21,006 nt of DNA from Rhizophagus sp. LPA8_4_AMF (taxonomy: Eukaryota; Glomeromycota; Glomeromycetes; Glomerales; Glomeraceae), in contig JADRCO010001242.1 in NCBI GenBank assembly GCA_021464525.1, positions 1-21,006 of the forward strand. Direction: 5' to 3'. Position 1 is the stretch's first letter, and each line of letters opens with the position of its first letter. Both the position numbers and the translations under genes were made by a program. Under the pieces are notes generated by a model. It was not told the DNA's origin, did not search any database, and was given only the letters and a program-made list of their open reading frames with translations. Below, in pieces: positions 10,227-19,264 of the stretch.

Positions 10227-10500
10227 CTAAAAAAAATTAAATAAATAAATTAATAAAATGATTTTAAATAACCGTTAAAAAGTTTTTTTAAAATATTCAG
10301 TTTAAAAAAACTAAAAATTTTTTCTTAAAGAAAAAAAAAATAAATGTTTTAATAAAAATTTCAGTTTAAAGATAATGTAAATAAAATAAAATAAAATAAA
10401 AAACCGAAAAAAAAATTTAAAATAAAAGTAAAAGTTTTTTTAAAAAAAATTTGGTTTAAAGAACCAAAAAAAAAATATTTTTTTTTTTTCCAAATCTGAT

Positions 10501-10530
10501 TGTCAAAATTATCATTTTGGCATTTTGACA
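10501..10530. repeat. Short inverted repeat
   Basis: TGTCAAAAT and ATTTTGACA form a perfect 9-bp stem with a 12-nt loop. A second short pair, ATTACGTC / GACGTAAT, lies about 10577-10640. They may be remains of a small inserted element interrupting the repeat array, but I could not define its ends or a target duplication. Confidence 0.4.
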
Positions 10531-11156
10531 TAATTATGTCTATATAAATACAATATGGCAGTAAAAATACAATATGGAATTACGTCAAAAAAGATGTCCA
10601 TGCCGAAATTATTATGGCAGATTTTTACAGACGTAATGTAATTAATTCACGAAGTATAATTGTCCTCTACCCATATTGTTCTGTTTTGATCGGTATCTTC
10701 CATTCTGTAGCTCAAAAATCAAACATAAAATAGCGATGAAGTAAATATTTAAAATGAAAAGAAATAACAAACAAATATTTCAAAATGATAAAAAATAATG
10801 GCCAAACGGACCCATCTGTATAGTTCAATTTCGTTTGGTACCTTCTACTCTGAAGCCACCAAAATGGCAGATAAAGAAAAAAGGATGGATTGATTAGTAA
10901 TATTCAAAAATAAATAAAAAAAGCAAAAATAGGACATTGTTACATACTCGTATTGTTCCATTCCTAAGGTCCAAGACCAAACCTAAAAAAGATGAAAAAA
11001 AACAGGCTAGTAGTAATCCAAAGAATGTGTGACCTATCCGCAACATTACATTACGATCAAATGGATATTTAGAATAAATAATAACAATAATAAAAATATG
11101 TAATTAGTTTAATAAAAAATATAATATTTATTTTAATAATAAAATAATAAAAATTC

Positions 11157-11184
11157 ACAGTATAAAGTATACAGTATAAAGAAT
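11157..11184. repeat. 14-bp tandem duplication
   Basis: ACAGTATAAAG occurs twice in a row with 14-bp spacing, just downstream of the second F-box gene's stop. Possibly slippage within its 3' UTR. A reverse-strand AATAAA lies farther on, near 11127. Confidence 0.5.
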
Positions 11185-11244
11185 ATAATAGGTCGTTTAG
11201 GACGCACAAAGTACTAAAATACAAAAGACCCAGACCATCTTATA

Positions 11245-12753
11245 TTAAATATACAGTAAGTCGTCAATGTGGTAATCAATTTCATCTACATATAAACTAT
11301 GTTTAAAACTTTTGATTATTCCATGTCTTTGATAATTATTAATCAGTTTTTCATAATTTTCTCCTTCATAAATAGAATCAGTTGTGAGCATGGAAATTGC
11401 AGGTCTATCTCTCCATTTTTCTAAGAAATCCTCCAAGTTTTCTAAAGAAAATTTAAAATCATTATAAAATCTAATTTCTTTTAAACTAGTCGGTGCTGAT
11501 CTAATTAATACTTCTAATAAAATTTTCCCATTTTCTAAAATTTTTTCATTAGTTTCAATTGTCTTCGCATTATATATAACTATTAATAATGATTTTAAAT
11601 TTTGACAAATCTTTAGTAATTTTTCAAATTCAGCGAAATGTTGTTTTGATGGCGAAAATTCAATTGTCAAAAATTCAATTAAAGGACAATTTTCATAAAT
11701 TTTACGAATAAATTTGAGAGAATCCTTATTAAAGCTATTACATTCATATTCAATAGTATTGCTGGGTCTATATAAAATTTTCTTGATACATCCTCCACTA
11801 TTTTCAATTATATTAGAAACCATATTAAACCCATGCCACTCTAAATTAAGGATTTCAAGATCATGATAAACCGTTTTTCTCAATTTTTTTAATTGTTTGT
11901 TAGTAAACAAACGATAATCATTGAACACCAATATTTTTAAATTATAGAATTGTGGAAGTATCTCTTGAAGTAATGTGTTTTCAATACTACCTATATATTG
12001 AAAATATATTCTTAAATGATTGAGACTATCTGCCTTTTTTTGTAGTGCAAGAAAAGCTTCTTTATAAGGATCTCCTGTAAGAAAATTATCATAAAAATCA
12101 TCTTCCCATTCAAAATGCTTTAAGTTTTTCTGAGCTTCAATTAACTTAACAATTCCGTGATTTGGTTTTGAGTCCATATTAACAATGATAAGTCTCTGTA
12201 TATACTGACAGAATTGTGATAATCCATAAAAGTACGAAGAATCAATAGACGTATCACAATTTAATTCACAAAGTGATTTAAGAAGAGCCTTAGCTTCTGG
12301 AAAATAAAATAATTGATGTTTGATTGACCCCATATCTAAATACTTCAATTTTGGACATTTTTTCATAAAAAAATAATAAAATTTTTGTTGAATTAAAAAT
12401 TGATTATAATCTAAAGGTGATCCAATAGAAATTATACTATTAATAATATCTACGTCAATACTTCTACAATAGGAAAAATAATCAAACAATAGTGATTGGT
12501 TTGAAGGTAATTGAACTCTTTGATTTGTTATGAATTCTTTTATATCATCAAATATATAGAAAGAAATAATGACAAATAAAGAACTTTTAATACTATAATT
12601 AATACCATTGTAGCACCAGGGATTTCTCCATAAAATTGGAATCACAGTTTCACACCAAACTCTACTGACCATTAAACATGAAAAGAGAGATATTGAATCT
12701 TCCTGCAATTCTTTAAATATTAAGAAAAGAACATCTTTATTTAGTTTGGACAT
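11245..12753 (-). CDS. F-box/LRR-like protein, 502 aa, paralogue
   Basis: Single-exon gene with an intact frame. The F-box covers about residues 3-48 (LNKDVLFLIFKELQED, SLFSCLMVSRVWCE, PILWRNPWCY) and is followed by irregular leucine-rich repeats to the end. It aligns without large gaps along its length to the 500-aa gene at 3647-5149. Long blocks such as SIKHQLFYFPEA, YFYGLSQFCQYIQRL and SLENLEDFLEKWR are nearly unchanged. The middle (about 220-290) and the last 60 residues are the most divergent, which may reflect substrate-side change. The expected role is Skp1-binding substrate adaptor of an SCF ubiquitin ligase; the substrate is unknown. It lies in opposite orientation to its twin, about 6 kb away. 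The start is supported by the twin and by the shared leader. Confidence 0.9.
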   Translation of the reverse strand: MSKLNKDVLFLIFKELQEDSISLFSCLMVSRVWCETVIPILWRNPWCYNGINYSIKSSLFVIISFYIFDDIKEFITNQRVQLPSNQSLLFDYFSYCRSIDVDIINSIISIGSPLDYNQFLIQQKFYYFFMKKCPKLKYLDMGSIKHQLFYFPEAKALLKSLCELNCDTSIDSSYFYGLSQFCQYIQRLIIVNMDSKPNHGIVKLIEAQKNLKHFEWEDDFYDNFLTGDPYKEAFLALQKKADSLNHLRIYFQYIGSIENTLLQEILPQFYNLKILVFNDYRLFTNKQLKKLRKTVYHDLEILNLEWHGFNMVSNIIENSGGCIKKILYRPSNTIEYECNSFNKDSLKFIRKIYENCPLIEFLTIEFSPSKQHFAEFEKLLKICQNLKSLLIVIYNAKTIETNEKILENGKILLEVLIRSAPTSLKEIRFYNDFKFSLENLEDFLEKWRDRPAISMLTTDSIYEGENYEKLINNYQRHGIIKSFKHSLYVDEIDYHIDDLLYI

Positions 12754-12756
12754 ACT

Positions 12757-12996
12757 TTATTCAAAAAAAATGGCTTAAAAAAATCTTTTTACAATTAAAA
12801 CTTCAAATCATATTCAAAAATGATTTTTACAAGTATTAAAATACAAGAAAAAAAACAAAAGGAATAAAAGAAACGAAAGCTATTTTCTTCGGAAATCAAC
12901 TCCCTAAATTAGATTATTCCGTGTAACCATTAATTTGATCAAATGATACAAGTAATGTTTCACAACAGCGAAAATAAATAAACAAATGTATTACGC
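12757..12996 (-). promoter_or_regulatory. Conserved leader/promoter block of second F-box gene
   Basis: Minus-strand sequence upstream of the start matches the block upstream of the 3647 gene in order and spacing. It keeps GCGTAAT, TTTGTTTATTTATT, AACATTACTTGTA, ATCTAATTT, TTTAAGCCATTTTT and GAATAAAG next to the ATG. Homology stops near 12996, where a local direct repeat begins, so this is probably the edge of the duplicated segment. Confidence 0.6.
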
Positions 12997-13102
12997 TACT
13001 AGATAGTACAAATATTTTAGTCCTTGAAGATCATTTACAAATACAGTTAGTAAAAACCAATACATTTACTAGATAGAACAAATATTTTAGGTCCTTGAAT
13101 AT
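12997..13102. repeat. Direct repeat at edge of the F-box duplication
   Basis: TACTAGATAG-T/A-ACAAATATTTTAG followed by TCCTTGAA and AT occurs at about 12997-13031 and again at about 13067-13102, a step of about 70 bp with few mismatches. It abuts the point where similarity between the two F-box leaders ends. Confidence 0.7.
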
Positions 13103-13429
13103 CTTCAGGATATTCTTATAAACTAGAAGTATTTTTATCTTTTATAAAAAACTTTTTGATGTATAAACATGTCATACAAGGCAGTAATAATGTACACATA
13201 TTCATAATCACTTTCATATATTTATAATCAATTGGAAGGAATATTTCATCAAAACCAAATATTTTAATTTAATTAATTAAAAGTGTATCAATGAACACTC
13301 ACCACCTCCCAAATAAACCAATGGGATTCTCAAACAAAATCAAGTTAATAACATTATATAACTCACTAACAATGCCTAAATTACTCTAGTTATTTGATTA
13401 AAATTAATACAAATCTTTGATCTGCAAAT
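13103..13429. other. Spacer, no gene seen
   Basis: AT-rich with stops in all frames. It includes the position where the 3' half of the TLDc domain of the adjacent pseudogene would be expected, but I see no match to it. Confidence 0.5.
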
Positions 13430-14552
13430 CTATCTTCGAATTTTGTCATTTTTATCACGACTTTTACGATAAATAAGGTCAAAAATATAAACTGTATCCT
13501 CTTTATTACGATTATAATTTACCAATCCAATTGATAATTATATTTAGTTGTTTTGGCTTGATAATAAATGAATCAATTTTTTGAATATTACCAGTTCGTG
13601 GAGGTATAAAGGTCATTTTTGGTAAAGTATTTTTCATATGAAATTCCATAACTTCTTCATAGATATAATTTTTAAATGGACGTACTCTATCAAAAAAATC
13701 AGTTGAACTAATTTCCGAGAATCGGATAAGAGGAATAAATTTATTTAATGTTTTCTTTAACGTTTCAAATTTTTATTATACCGTTTGGTTTTATTATTCC
13801 TCTTATTTCTAAAACTAGGATTTTGCTCAATACCCCAATCAATTAAATAATTCCCACAAAATAATTTCTTCACTTGCCAAACCATCTCGTCTAAACAAAT
13901 AATAAAGAATATCTTTATCTAACGAGAGGAAAGTCTACTGAAGTAAAAAATGGTTATGGATCAGCGAAAGTTTTAGATTGTATGAAGAACATGAACGAAA
14001 ATTTGTTCAACCCCAAATTGGTCTTTTAATTAAATATCTTGAACTAATTCAAATAATTCATCAAGAAGTAAATTCATCAAATACAATTAATAATCCAAGA
14101 CCATTTTCTCCGGATTTTTTGGTTAAATTTATTTCACCTGTATATATACCTTTATCATTTTCAAAAAGAACGAAGATTTAATTCCTAATAATATTTTTTT
14201 TTGAAAAAAAAAATTACTTATTTAATTATTTATTACACTTACTCGAGTATAATTTCGAAAACATCAGAATTAATAGGATTAATGAACTCAATCGTATTAT
14301 TATTATTATTTTTTTTATCCATAAGTCTGAGAGAGAGCACCTTTAAAATAAGGTGAACGAGCTCTATTGTTACATGTTTCAGGAAAAAAGCATAATGTCG
14401 ATCGGGCTAACAGTAATTAGATCCAGTAATAAGAGCATATGAATGAGCACGAAATTCTTTTATATTTGGATTTTCTCCAACATAAATGATTATCTTATAA
14501 TCAACATTAATGAAAGACCTTTTGAAAGGTTCGAATGGAATTTTGAAGTCAT
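13430..14552 (-). pseudogene. BTB-BACK-TLDc pseudogene, truncated
   Basis: A broken relative of the two genes at 14992-16489 and 17690-19264, in the same orientation. The ancestral start is visible at 14552 (MTSKFHSNLSKGLS). A frameshift follows at once, after which NVDYKIIIYVGENPNIKEFR (BTB core) continues in another frame until a stop at 14407. The exon 2 part shows ADPQPFFTS, KKTLNKFIPLIRFSEISSTD, FFDRVRPFKNYIYEEVMEF and IIINWIG, broken by stops and shifts around 13790-13975. Similarity fades near 13430 at the beginning of the TLDc domain, so the C-terminal half of that domain is missing. The 'ILK-YIYTGEL' intron region (about 14130-14235) is badly worn. Nothing suggests it is translated. 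Confidence 0.8.
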
Positions 14553-14991
14553 TTTGATAAACGAAGTTGAATTTAGCAATATGACAAAATGAAATTTTAT
14601 CATAAAATTTTGTTACATAATTGACACCACATTTACTGTAATAATCAATCATAAAATGTATCTAAAAAAAAAAAATAGCACGCTTGAAAACGGAACTACT
14701 CATGAGAAAAATTCATAGTGTATAAAATAGATTTATCTGTTCTTTTACTTTGAGTAAATTTAATATTGCATTATTTTCTGCACTATTTTGCGATATACGG
14801 ATAAAAATATTAACGTAAAGTTAAACTATGAACAAATGTATTTATTATATGAATTAATTATAGGGATCATTATAATAATTACCATTAAAAAATTTTAAAA
14901 TTTCTTTTGAGCAATCATTGTCAAACTTTACGAAAATTTAGTTTCTGAATATCGGTAAATATATACAATCTTTTTCCATAATATTAATACA
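14553..14991. other. Spacer between BTB pseudogene and next gene
   Basis: No gene seen. The region upstream of the pseudogene start does not resemble the shared promoter block of the two intact BTB genes, so the pseudogene may have lost or never had that promoter. Confidence 0.45.
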
Positions 14992-16489
14992 TTATAATTT
15001 ATTGTTCACTACTCTAAAAGCTTCAATCTCTTCGATTGTATAAGTACCGAAGCTATTTAATAAGTTAAATTCATAATTACTATTATTAACATACAATTTA
15101 TCATTTTGCATATAAAGATCACCACCCCCAAAATTAAATCCATATAAATGATAATAATAATCATTATAAATAGCAAATTCTTCAAAGATTACACGACTTA
15201 ATTTCATATTTTGTGTATCATCATTTTTTTCAAAAGAAAAAATAAAACTATCTGTTGAAAACATATAAAATTTATTATTTACTAATCCAACTGGTGTATA
15301 ACCACCAAAAATTTTTTGTGAATTTTGACATTTTATTAAAACCAAAATTGGTTCTTGTGATCCACATTTATTTTTAAATGAATTATTATTAATTCCATCT
15401 TTACTACCTTGATAAATAAGTTCAAATTTATATAATGAATCATTTTTATTAAGGTTAGAATTTGCATCTCTTTTATTTATCCAATTGATGATTATAGAAA
15501 TAAGTTTTGATTTAATAATTTTCGATTCAAATTGAATTTTTCCAATTCGACTAGGTAAAATAGTTGTCATTGATAAGGTACCTTTAAAATAAAATCCTTC
15601 AATTTCTTCATAAATATGATTAGGAATAATAACTCTATAAGGTCGAATTTTATCATAATAATCAGTAGGAGATATTTCCAAGAATCGAATAAGAGGAATA
15701 AATTTATCTAAAGTTTTCTTTAATGCTTCATAATCCTCATTATTCCATTTGGTTCTATCGCTATTCTCATTTCCTAAACCAGGAGTTTGTTTAATACCCC
15801 ATTTAACTAAATAATCCCAAATAACAATTTCATCAATCTGCAAGTCTTCCCGTTTAAGTAAAGTATAGAGAATATCTTTATCTAACGAAAGAAAATCTTC
15901 CGAGATAATAAATTGTTGTGGAACTGCACAAATAGATTCAAGACAATAATCTTGTAGTTTATTGCATCGATTAATTTTAAACGCAGTATGAAGAACGTGA
16001 ACAAAATTTTCCTGTATCCAGGCCGTTTGTTTCTCAATTAAATAATCTTGAATATGATCAAATAATTCTTCAAGAAGTAATTCATCAGATGCAACTAAAA
16101 GTTCAAAAATATCCCCATCTAGATGGTTATTTAAGTCAAGTTCACCTGTATAAATATATCTTAAAAGCAGAATAAATTAGAATTTTTATAAAATAGTTGG
16201 ATAAAAAATTATAAATTTAAAAATATATAACTTACTTTAAAATCATATCAAAAACTGTTGGAGTAATATTCGGTTTTTCATACATAATCATATCGTTCTT
16301 TCTTGTTACCCAATCGGTTGAGAGTGCACTTTTAAAGTATGCAGAACGAGCACGTAAAATTACCGAATGTGCTTTAAATTCTTTTATATTATTATTTTCG
16401 CCAACTTTAATAATAACGTTAAAATCATCTGCATCATTTAATATTGAAGAAAAATCTTTTGAAAGACCGGAATGAAATATTGAAGTCAT
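14992..16489 (-). CDS. BTB-BACK-TLDc protein, 473 aa, two exons
   Basis: Exon 1 is 16236-16489, the intron 16160-16235 (76 bp, GTAAGT to AG), and exon 2 14992-16159. The splice joins ...ILK to YIYTGELDL and falls inside the Lys codon (phase 2); the frame is then open to the stop. Domains: BTB/POZ at about 15-115 (FNVIIKVGEN, FKAHSVILRARSAYFKSALS, YIYTGEL); BACK at about 130-245 (LQDYCLESICAVPQQF, LSLDKDILYTLLKREDLQID, FIPLIRFLEIS); TLDc at about 298-470 (ELIYQGSKDG, PILVLIKCQNSQKIFGGYTP, DSFIFSFEKND, GGDLYMQND). BTB-BACK proteins usually act as Cul3 ubiquitin-ligase adaptors and multimerise. TLDc domains (Oxr1 family) are linked to oxidative-stress protection and V-ATPase binding. The combined role here is inferred and the partners are unknown. 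The start is supported by the identical start of the paralogue. Intact; probably cytosolic. Confidence 0.9.
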
Positions 16490-16541
16490 TTTAAAAAATC
16501 GGAAACAAAAAATTAAAAATAAAAAAGGTTAATTGTGACAA

Positions 16542-16549
16542 TATTTATA
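16542..16549 (-). promoter_or_regulatory. Candidate TATA box of 473-aa BTB gene
   Basis: TATAAATA on the minus strand, about 53 bp upstream of the ATG at 16489. Placement between the conserved CACGTG block and the start fits a core promoter. The paralogue has a weaker TATTTAAATA at 19323-19332. Confidence 0.45.
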
Positions 16550-16559
16550 CATTGTTATG

Positions 16560-16586
16560 TAGTACAAAACTAGCCTTCATCACGTG
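16560..16586 (-). promoter_or_regulatory. Shared upstream block: CACGTG plus AGTTTTGTACTA
   Basis: On the minus strand CACGTG (16581-16586) precedes AGTTTTGTACTA (16560-16571), about 70-95 bp upstream of the BTB gene start. The same two words occur in the same order upstream of the paralogue (19357-19391). CACGTG is the classical E-box bound by bHLH factors (Cbf1/Pho4 type in fungi). Binding here is inference. Confidence 0.5.
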
Positions 16587-16855
16587 TCAATTTTTGTGGC
16601 ACAGTTAGGTAAAATAAATAGTTTAAATAATCATCTTTCCTTTTAACCTGTACACTATTCATATTCAACCTTTTATTGGACTAAAAAAACTTAAAATATA
16701 CTCACAGCTTCTTCTAGTTTCGTATTAAACCTTGTTTTCCCGTTAGGATATATTTATTATTACATGAACTACAGTAATATTGGTCCAATTCAGATTTCTC
16801 GATAAATAGGAATAATTTACAAACTTCATATAAAAAAAAAAAAATAATTAAATAA

Positions 16856-16882
16856 CTCCAAGAATCGGATAAGTGGAATGTA
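16856..16882 (-). pseudogene. 27-bp scrap of another BTB-BACK copy
   Basis: The minus strand reads YIPLIRFLE, the same word as FIPLIRFLE/FIPLIRFVE in the BACK region of the neighbouring genes. The nucleotide core AGAATCGGATAAG is also identical to the pseudogene near 13720. It is cut off on one side by the CpG-rich patch beginning about 16881 and by A-rich DNA on the other, so only this fragment is recognisable. Confidence 0.45.
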
Positions 16883-17034
16883 CTGTAATACGATTACGGC
16901 ATTGCTGCGAAATCAATTACGATTTATACCGTATGTCGTCCGTATTTGCGATAATGTCGTAATTTTTTACGATTACGGAATTTTATGTAATTTCGCCATA
17001 TACTGTAATGCCGACGCTGTAATTGCTGTTATAA
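16881..17034. repeat. CpG-rich repetitive patch
   Basis: A short stretch built on words such as TACTGTAATACGATTACGG, GTCGTAATTTTTTACG and TACTGTAATGCCGACG. By eye it has about 16 CpG in about 150 bp, far above the surroundings. TACTGTAAT occurs twice in direct orientation (16881 and about 17000). It has no coding potential and is probably a dispersed or satellite-like repeat or small transposon. I could not find a clean TIR with target duplication. Confidence 0.5.
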
Positions 17035-17261
17035 TTCAAGAATTTCGATAAATTTTTACTATCATTCAATTTAACTTTATTGTTGTTTTCGTTTCTTAGA
17101 CTAAGAGATTAGTCAATATAAAATTAACTAAAAAACATTTCTATTAAGCGATGAAACTCTAACAAGACGGGTTATTAATATTACAAATATGTCATTGTCT
17201 CATTTGTCTGTTAGGTTGATGGTAGTGTTTAATAATAATAATACCGGTAAACTCATAATAG

Positions 17262-17534
17262 AAATCAGAACGAATTCAAGGACTTTATTGTGAAAATAAC
17301 GTAATTATTCCTTTATCCACTCAAAAAGGTTATAAATGTAATGCATTATCCACTCAAAAAGGTTATAAATGTAATGTATATTTAACTAAAAAGTTGAAAA
17401 AAGATAAAGGTACTACGTTAAAATCTAAGAAAAATAGTTATAACACTGTAAATTCTAATCACTTATTCATGTCTGGACGTACTGGTAAATTCGTAAATAC
17501 TATTATTACTACTAGTCCAACTTCCGCTTTATGA
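17262..17534 (+). pseudogene. Coding-like fragment without start, unknown family
   Basis: Ninety open codons between a TAG (17259-17261) and a TGA (17532-17534), with no ATG near the beginning. It reads KSERIQGLYCENNVIIPLST and then continues through a duplicated 11-residue unit LSTQKGYKCNA / LSTQKGYKCNV. It ends HLFMSGRTGKFVN and TTSPTSAL. The rich Lys/Asn/Ser/Thr use and the in-frame duplication look like former coding DNA, perhaps an internal exon or retroelement piece. I do not recognise the family. Confidence 0.3.
17313..17378 (+). repeat. 33-bp tandem duplication
   Basis: Two adjacent 33-bp copies (17313-17345 and 17346-17378) differ at only one base (GCA versus GTA at the end). The length is a multiple of three and keeps the open frame of the coding-like fragment around it. 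Confidence 0.8.
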
Positions 17535-17670
17535 TTGTTGTATTAAAGGATTATGGTTACTGCGCAAGGTATTGAAGTATTTTTATACAAGACGTATATT
17601 TATTAAGTTCAATAAACGGCGCATTATACAAATGATAGTTTTGAGCAATTATGATACTTTTTTACCAAAT

Positions 17671-17676
17671 TTTATT
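17671..17676 (-). terminator. Candidate polyadenylation signal
   Basis: AATAAA on the minus strand, about 14 bp beyond the stop of the 497-aa BTB gene. Position fits a 3' processing signal, but such hexamers are frequent in this AT-rich DNA. Confidence 0.35.
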
Positions 17677-17689
17677 GAAAATTTGAAAT

Positions 17690-19264
17690 TTAATTTTGTA
17701 TTCCGTAAAATATCTCTTTCATCATATCGTTATTATCGACCTTATTTTTTACTACTTTAAAAGCTTCTATTTCCTCGATTATATATGAAGTAATGAATTT
17801 TATTTTACGTCCATAACGAAAATCGTAATTAACGTATAAATTATTATCTTGCATATATAAACTACGTTCCCCAAAATTAAATCCAAAATCACCGTAATTA
17901 TTATTATAAATATTGTAAATATTTGATTTTACACGACTCAATCTCATATTTCGAGTATCATCATTATTTTCAAAAGAAAAAATAAAACTATCTGATGATG
18001 AGATAATTTGATTATTTCCATTTCTATTAAAGCGTTTTTTATTAGAAATACGATAAAACCCAGCCGGTATATATCCACCAAATATTTTTCGTGAATTTTT
18101 ACATTTGACTAAAACCAATATCGGTTCCTTCATACTACAATTATTTATAAATGAATGATTACTGATTTCATCTTTACTACCTTGATAAATAAGGTCAAAA
18201 TTATATGATAAATCATTTTTATCAGGTATAGCCTTTGCATCTCTTCTATTAATCCAATTGATTATTATAGATATAAGTTTTTTTTTAATAATTGTTGATT
18301 CAAATTTAATTTTTCCAACTCGTGGAGGTGAAATTATTGCTTTTTGTAAGGTTCCTTTAAAATAAAATTCTTCAACTTCTTTAAAAATATAATTAGGAAT
18401 AATAGCTTTGTAAGGTCTAACCTTATCATAATATTGAGAAGGAGAAATTTCCACGAACCGAATAAGAGGTATAAATTTACCTAAAGTTTTCTTTAATGCC
18501 TCATAATTCTTATTATTCCATTTGACTATATCGCTATTAATATTTCCAGAAGTTTGTTTAATACCCCATTTAATTAAACAATCCCATAGAACAATTTCAT
18601 CGATTTGCAAGTCTTCCCGTTCAAGTAAATTATAAAGAATATCTTTGTCTAAAGAGAGGAAGCTTTCTGAAGTAATAAATGGTTGTGGATCTATACAAAT
18701 AAATTTAAGACAAAAATCTTGTAGTTTTCTGCAACTCATAAGTTTAAAGGCAGTATTAAGGACAAGATCAAAATCTTTTTCCTGAACCCAAGTTGTTCGG
18801 TTTTTAATTAAATAATCTTGAACATGATCAAATAATTCTTCAAGAAGTAGTTCATCAGATGCAACTAAAAGTTCAAGAATATCTTCATCTTGATACTCTT
18901 TTAAGTCAAGTTCACCTGTATAAATATATCTTAAAAGAGAATAATTTTGAATTTTAAAATAATTAATTGAAATAAATTTGAGGAGAATATAAAATTAAAA
19001 TGTAACTTACTTTAAAAGTATATCGAAAATTGTTGGAGTAATATTTGGTTTATTATATAGAATCATACCATTCTTTTTTGTTATCCAATCAGTTGAGAGT
19101 GCACTTTTAAAGTAAGCAGAACGAGCACGTAAAATTACCGAATGTGCTCTATATTCTTTTATATTGTCTTTTACACCAACTTGAATAATAACGTTAAAAT
19201 CATCTGCATCATTTAATATTGAAGAAAGATCTCTTGAAAGACCGGAATGAAATATTGAAGTCAT
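17690..19264 (-). CDS. BTB-BACK-TLDc protein, 497 aa, two exons
   Basis: Exon 1 is 19011-19264, the intron 18930-19010 (81 bp, GTAAGT to AG), and exon 2 17690-18929. The intron sits at the same codon and phase as in the 473-aa neighbour, joining ...LLK to YIYTGELDL. Domains: BTB at about 15-115 (FNVIIQVGVKDNIKEYRAHS, RARSAYFKSALS); BACK at about 130-250 (LQDFCLKFICIDPQPF, LSLDKDILYNLLEREDLQID, FIPLIRFVEIS); TLDc at about 298-485 (DLIYQGSKDE, PILVLVKCKNSRKIFGGYIP, DSFIFSFENND, RSLYMQDNN). Compared with its neighbour it has an Asn/Lys/Arg-rich insertion inside TLDc (FYRISNKKRFNRNGNN) and a longer tail (NDMMKEIFYGIQN). The TLDc 'SKDG' is SKDE here. The probable role is a Cul3-type adaptor with a TLDc module; function is inferred. 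Intact. Confidence 0.9.

Larger units (their letters stand above)
9630..11070 (+). repeat. Decayed tandem array of about 130-bp exon-like units
   Basis: At least seven related blocks recur. Most pair a pyrimidine-rich lead-in (often starting ACCCAT and ending near a CAG or GATCAG) with a purine-rich block starting GTA or GTC and ending in a GA/AA-rich run. Block starts are near 9632, 9743, 9938, 10069, 10195, 10694, 10837 and 10958. Plus-strand readings include VNEDISKVKKKK, VPKRLKSKSRSVPKEKKRK, VSKRPKSKLRSISKEKKK, VFTRPKSRRHP, VPSTLKPPKWQIKKKG and SKTKPKKDEKKQ; other units carry stops. Between 10231 and 10640 the array is interrupted by A/T-rich DNA with small inverted repeats. The minus strand also offers splice-like sites (for example ATGG|GTAAGT at 9723/9722), so orientation is not certain. 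It is best read as a dying multi-exon repeat gene, not a working one. Confidence 0.5.

Noticed and set aside
9994-10230. Plus-strand open frame of 78 codons as a stand-alone gene
   Set aside because: It reads through intron-like DNA between repeat units. The ATG lies inside the donor region of the first unit, so it is better described as part of the repeat array.
13978-14181. Plus-strand open frame of 67 codons
   Set aside because: It is antisense to the BTB pseudogene: the DNA aligns with 15985-16165, where the sense strand encodes the BTB/BACK junction.
14407-14652. Minus-strand frame of 81 codons beginning MIDYYSKC
   Set aside because: Its first part is upstream non-coding DNA. Only the later NVDYKIIIYVGEN part is BTB-derived, in a frame shifted from the ancestral start at 14552.
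16881-17034. CpG-rich patch as a TIR transposon
   Set aside because: The repeated TACTGTAAT words are direct, not inverted, and no target duplication was found, so it is listed only as a repeat.
17572-17760. Plus-strand open frame of 62 codons
   Set aside because: It overlaps the 3' end of the intact 497-aa BTB gene in antisense and has no features of its own.
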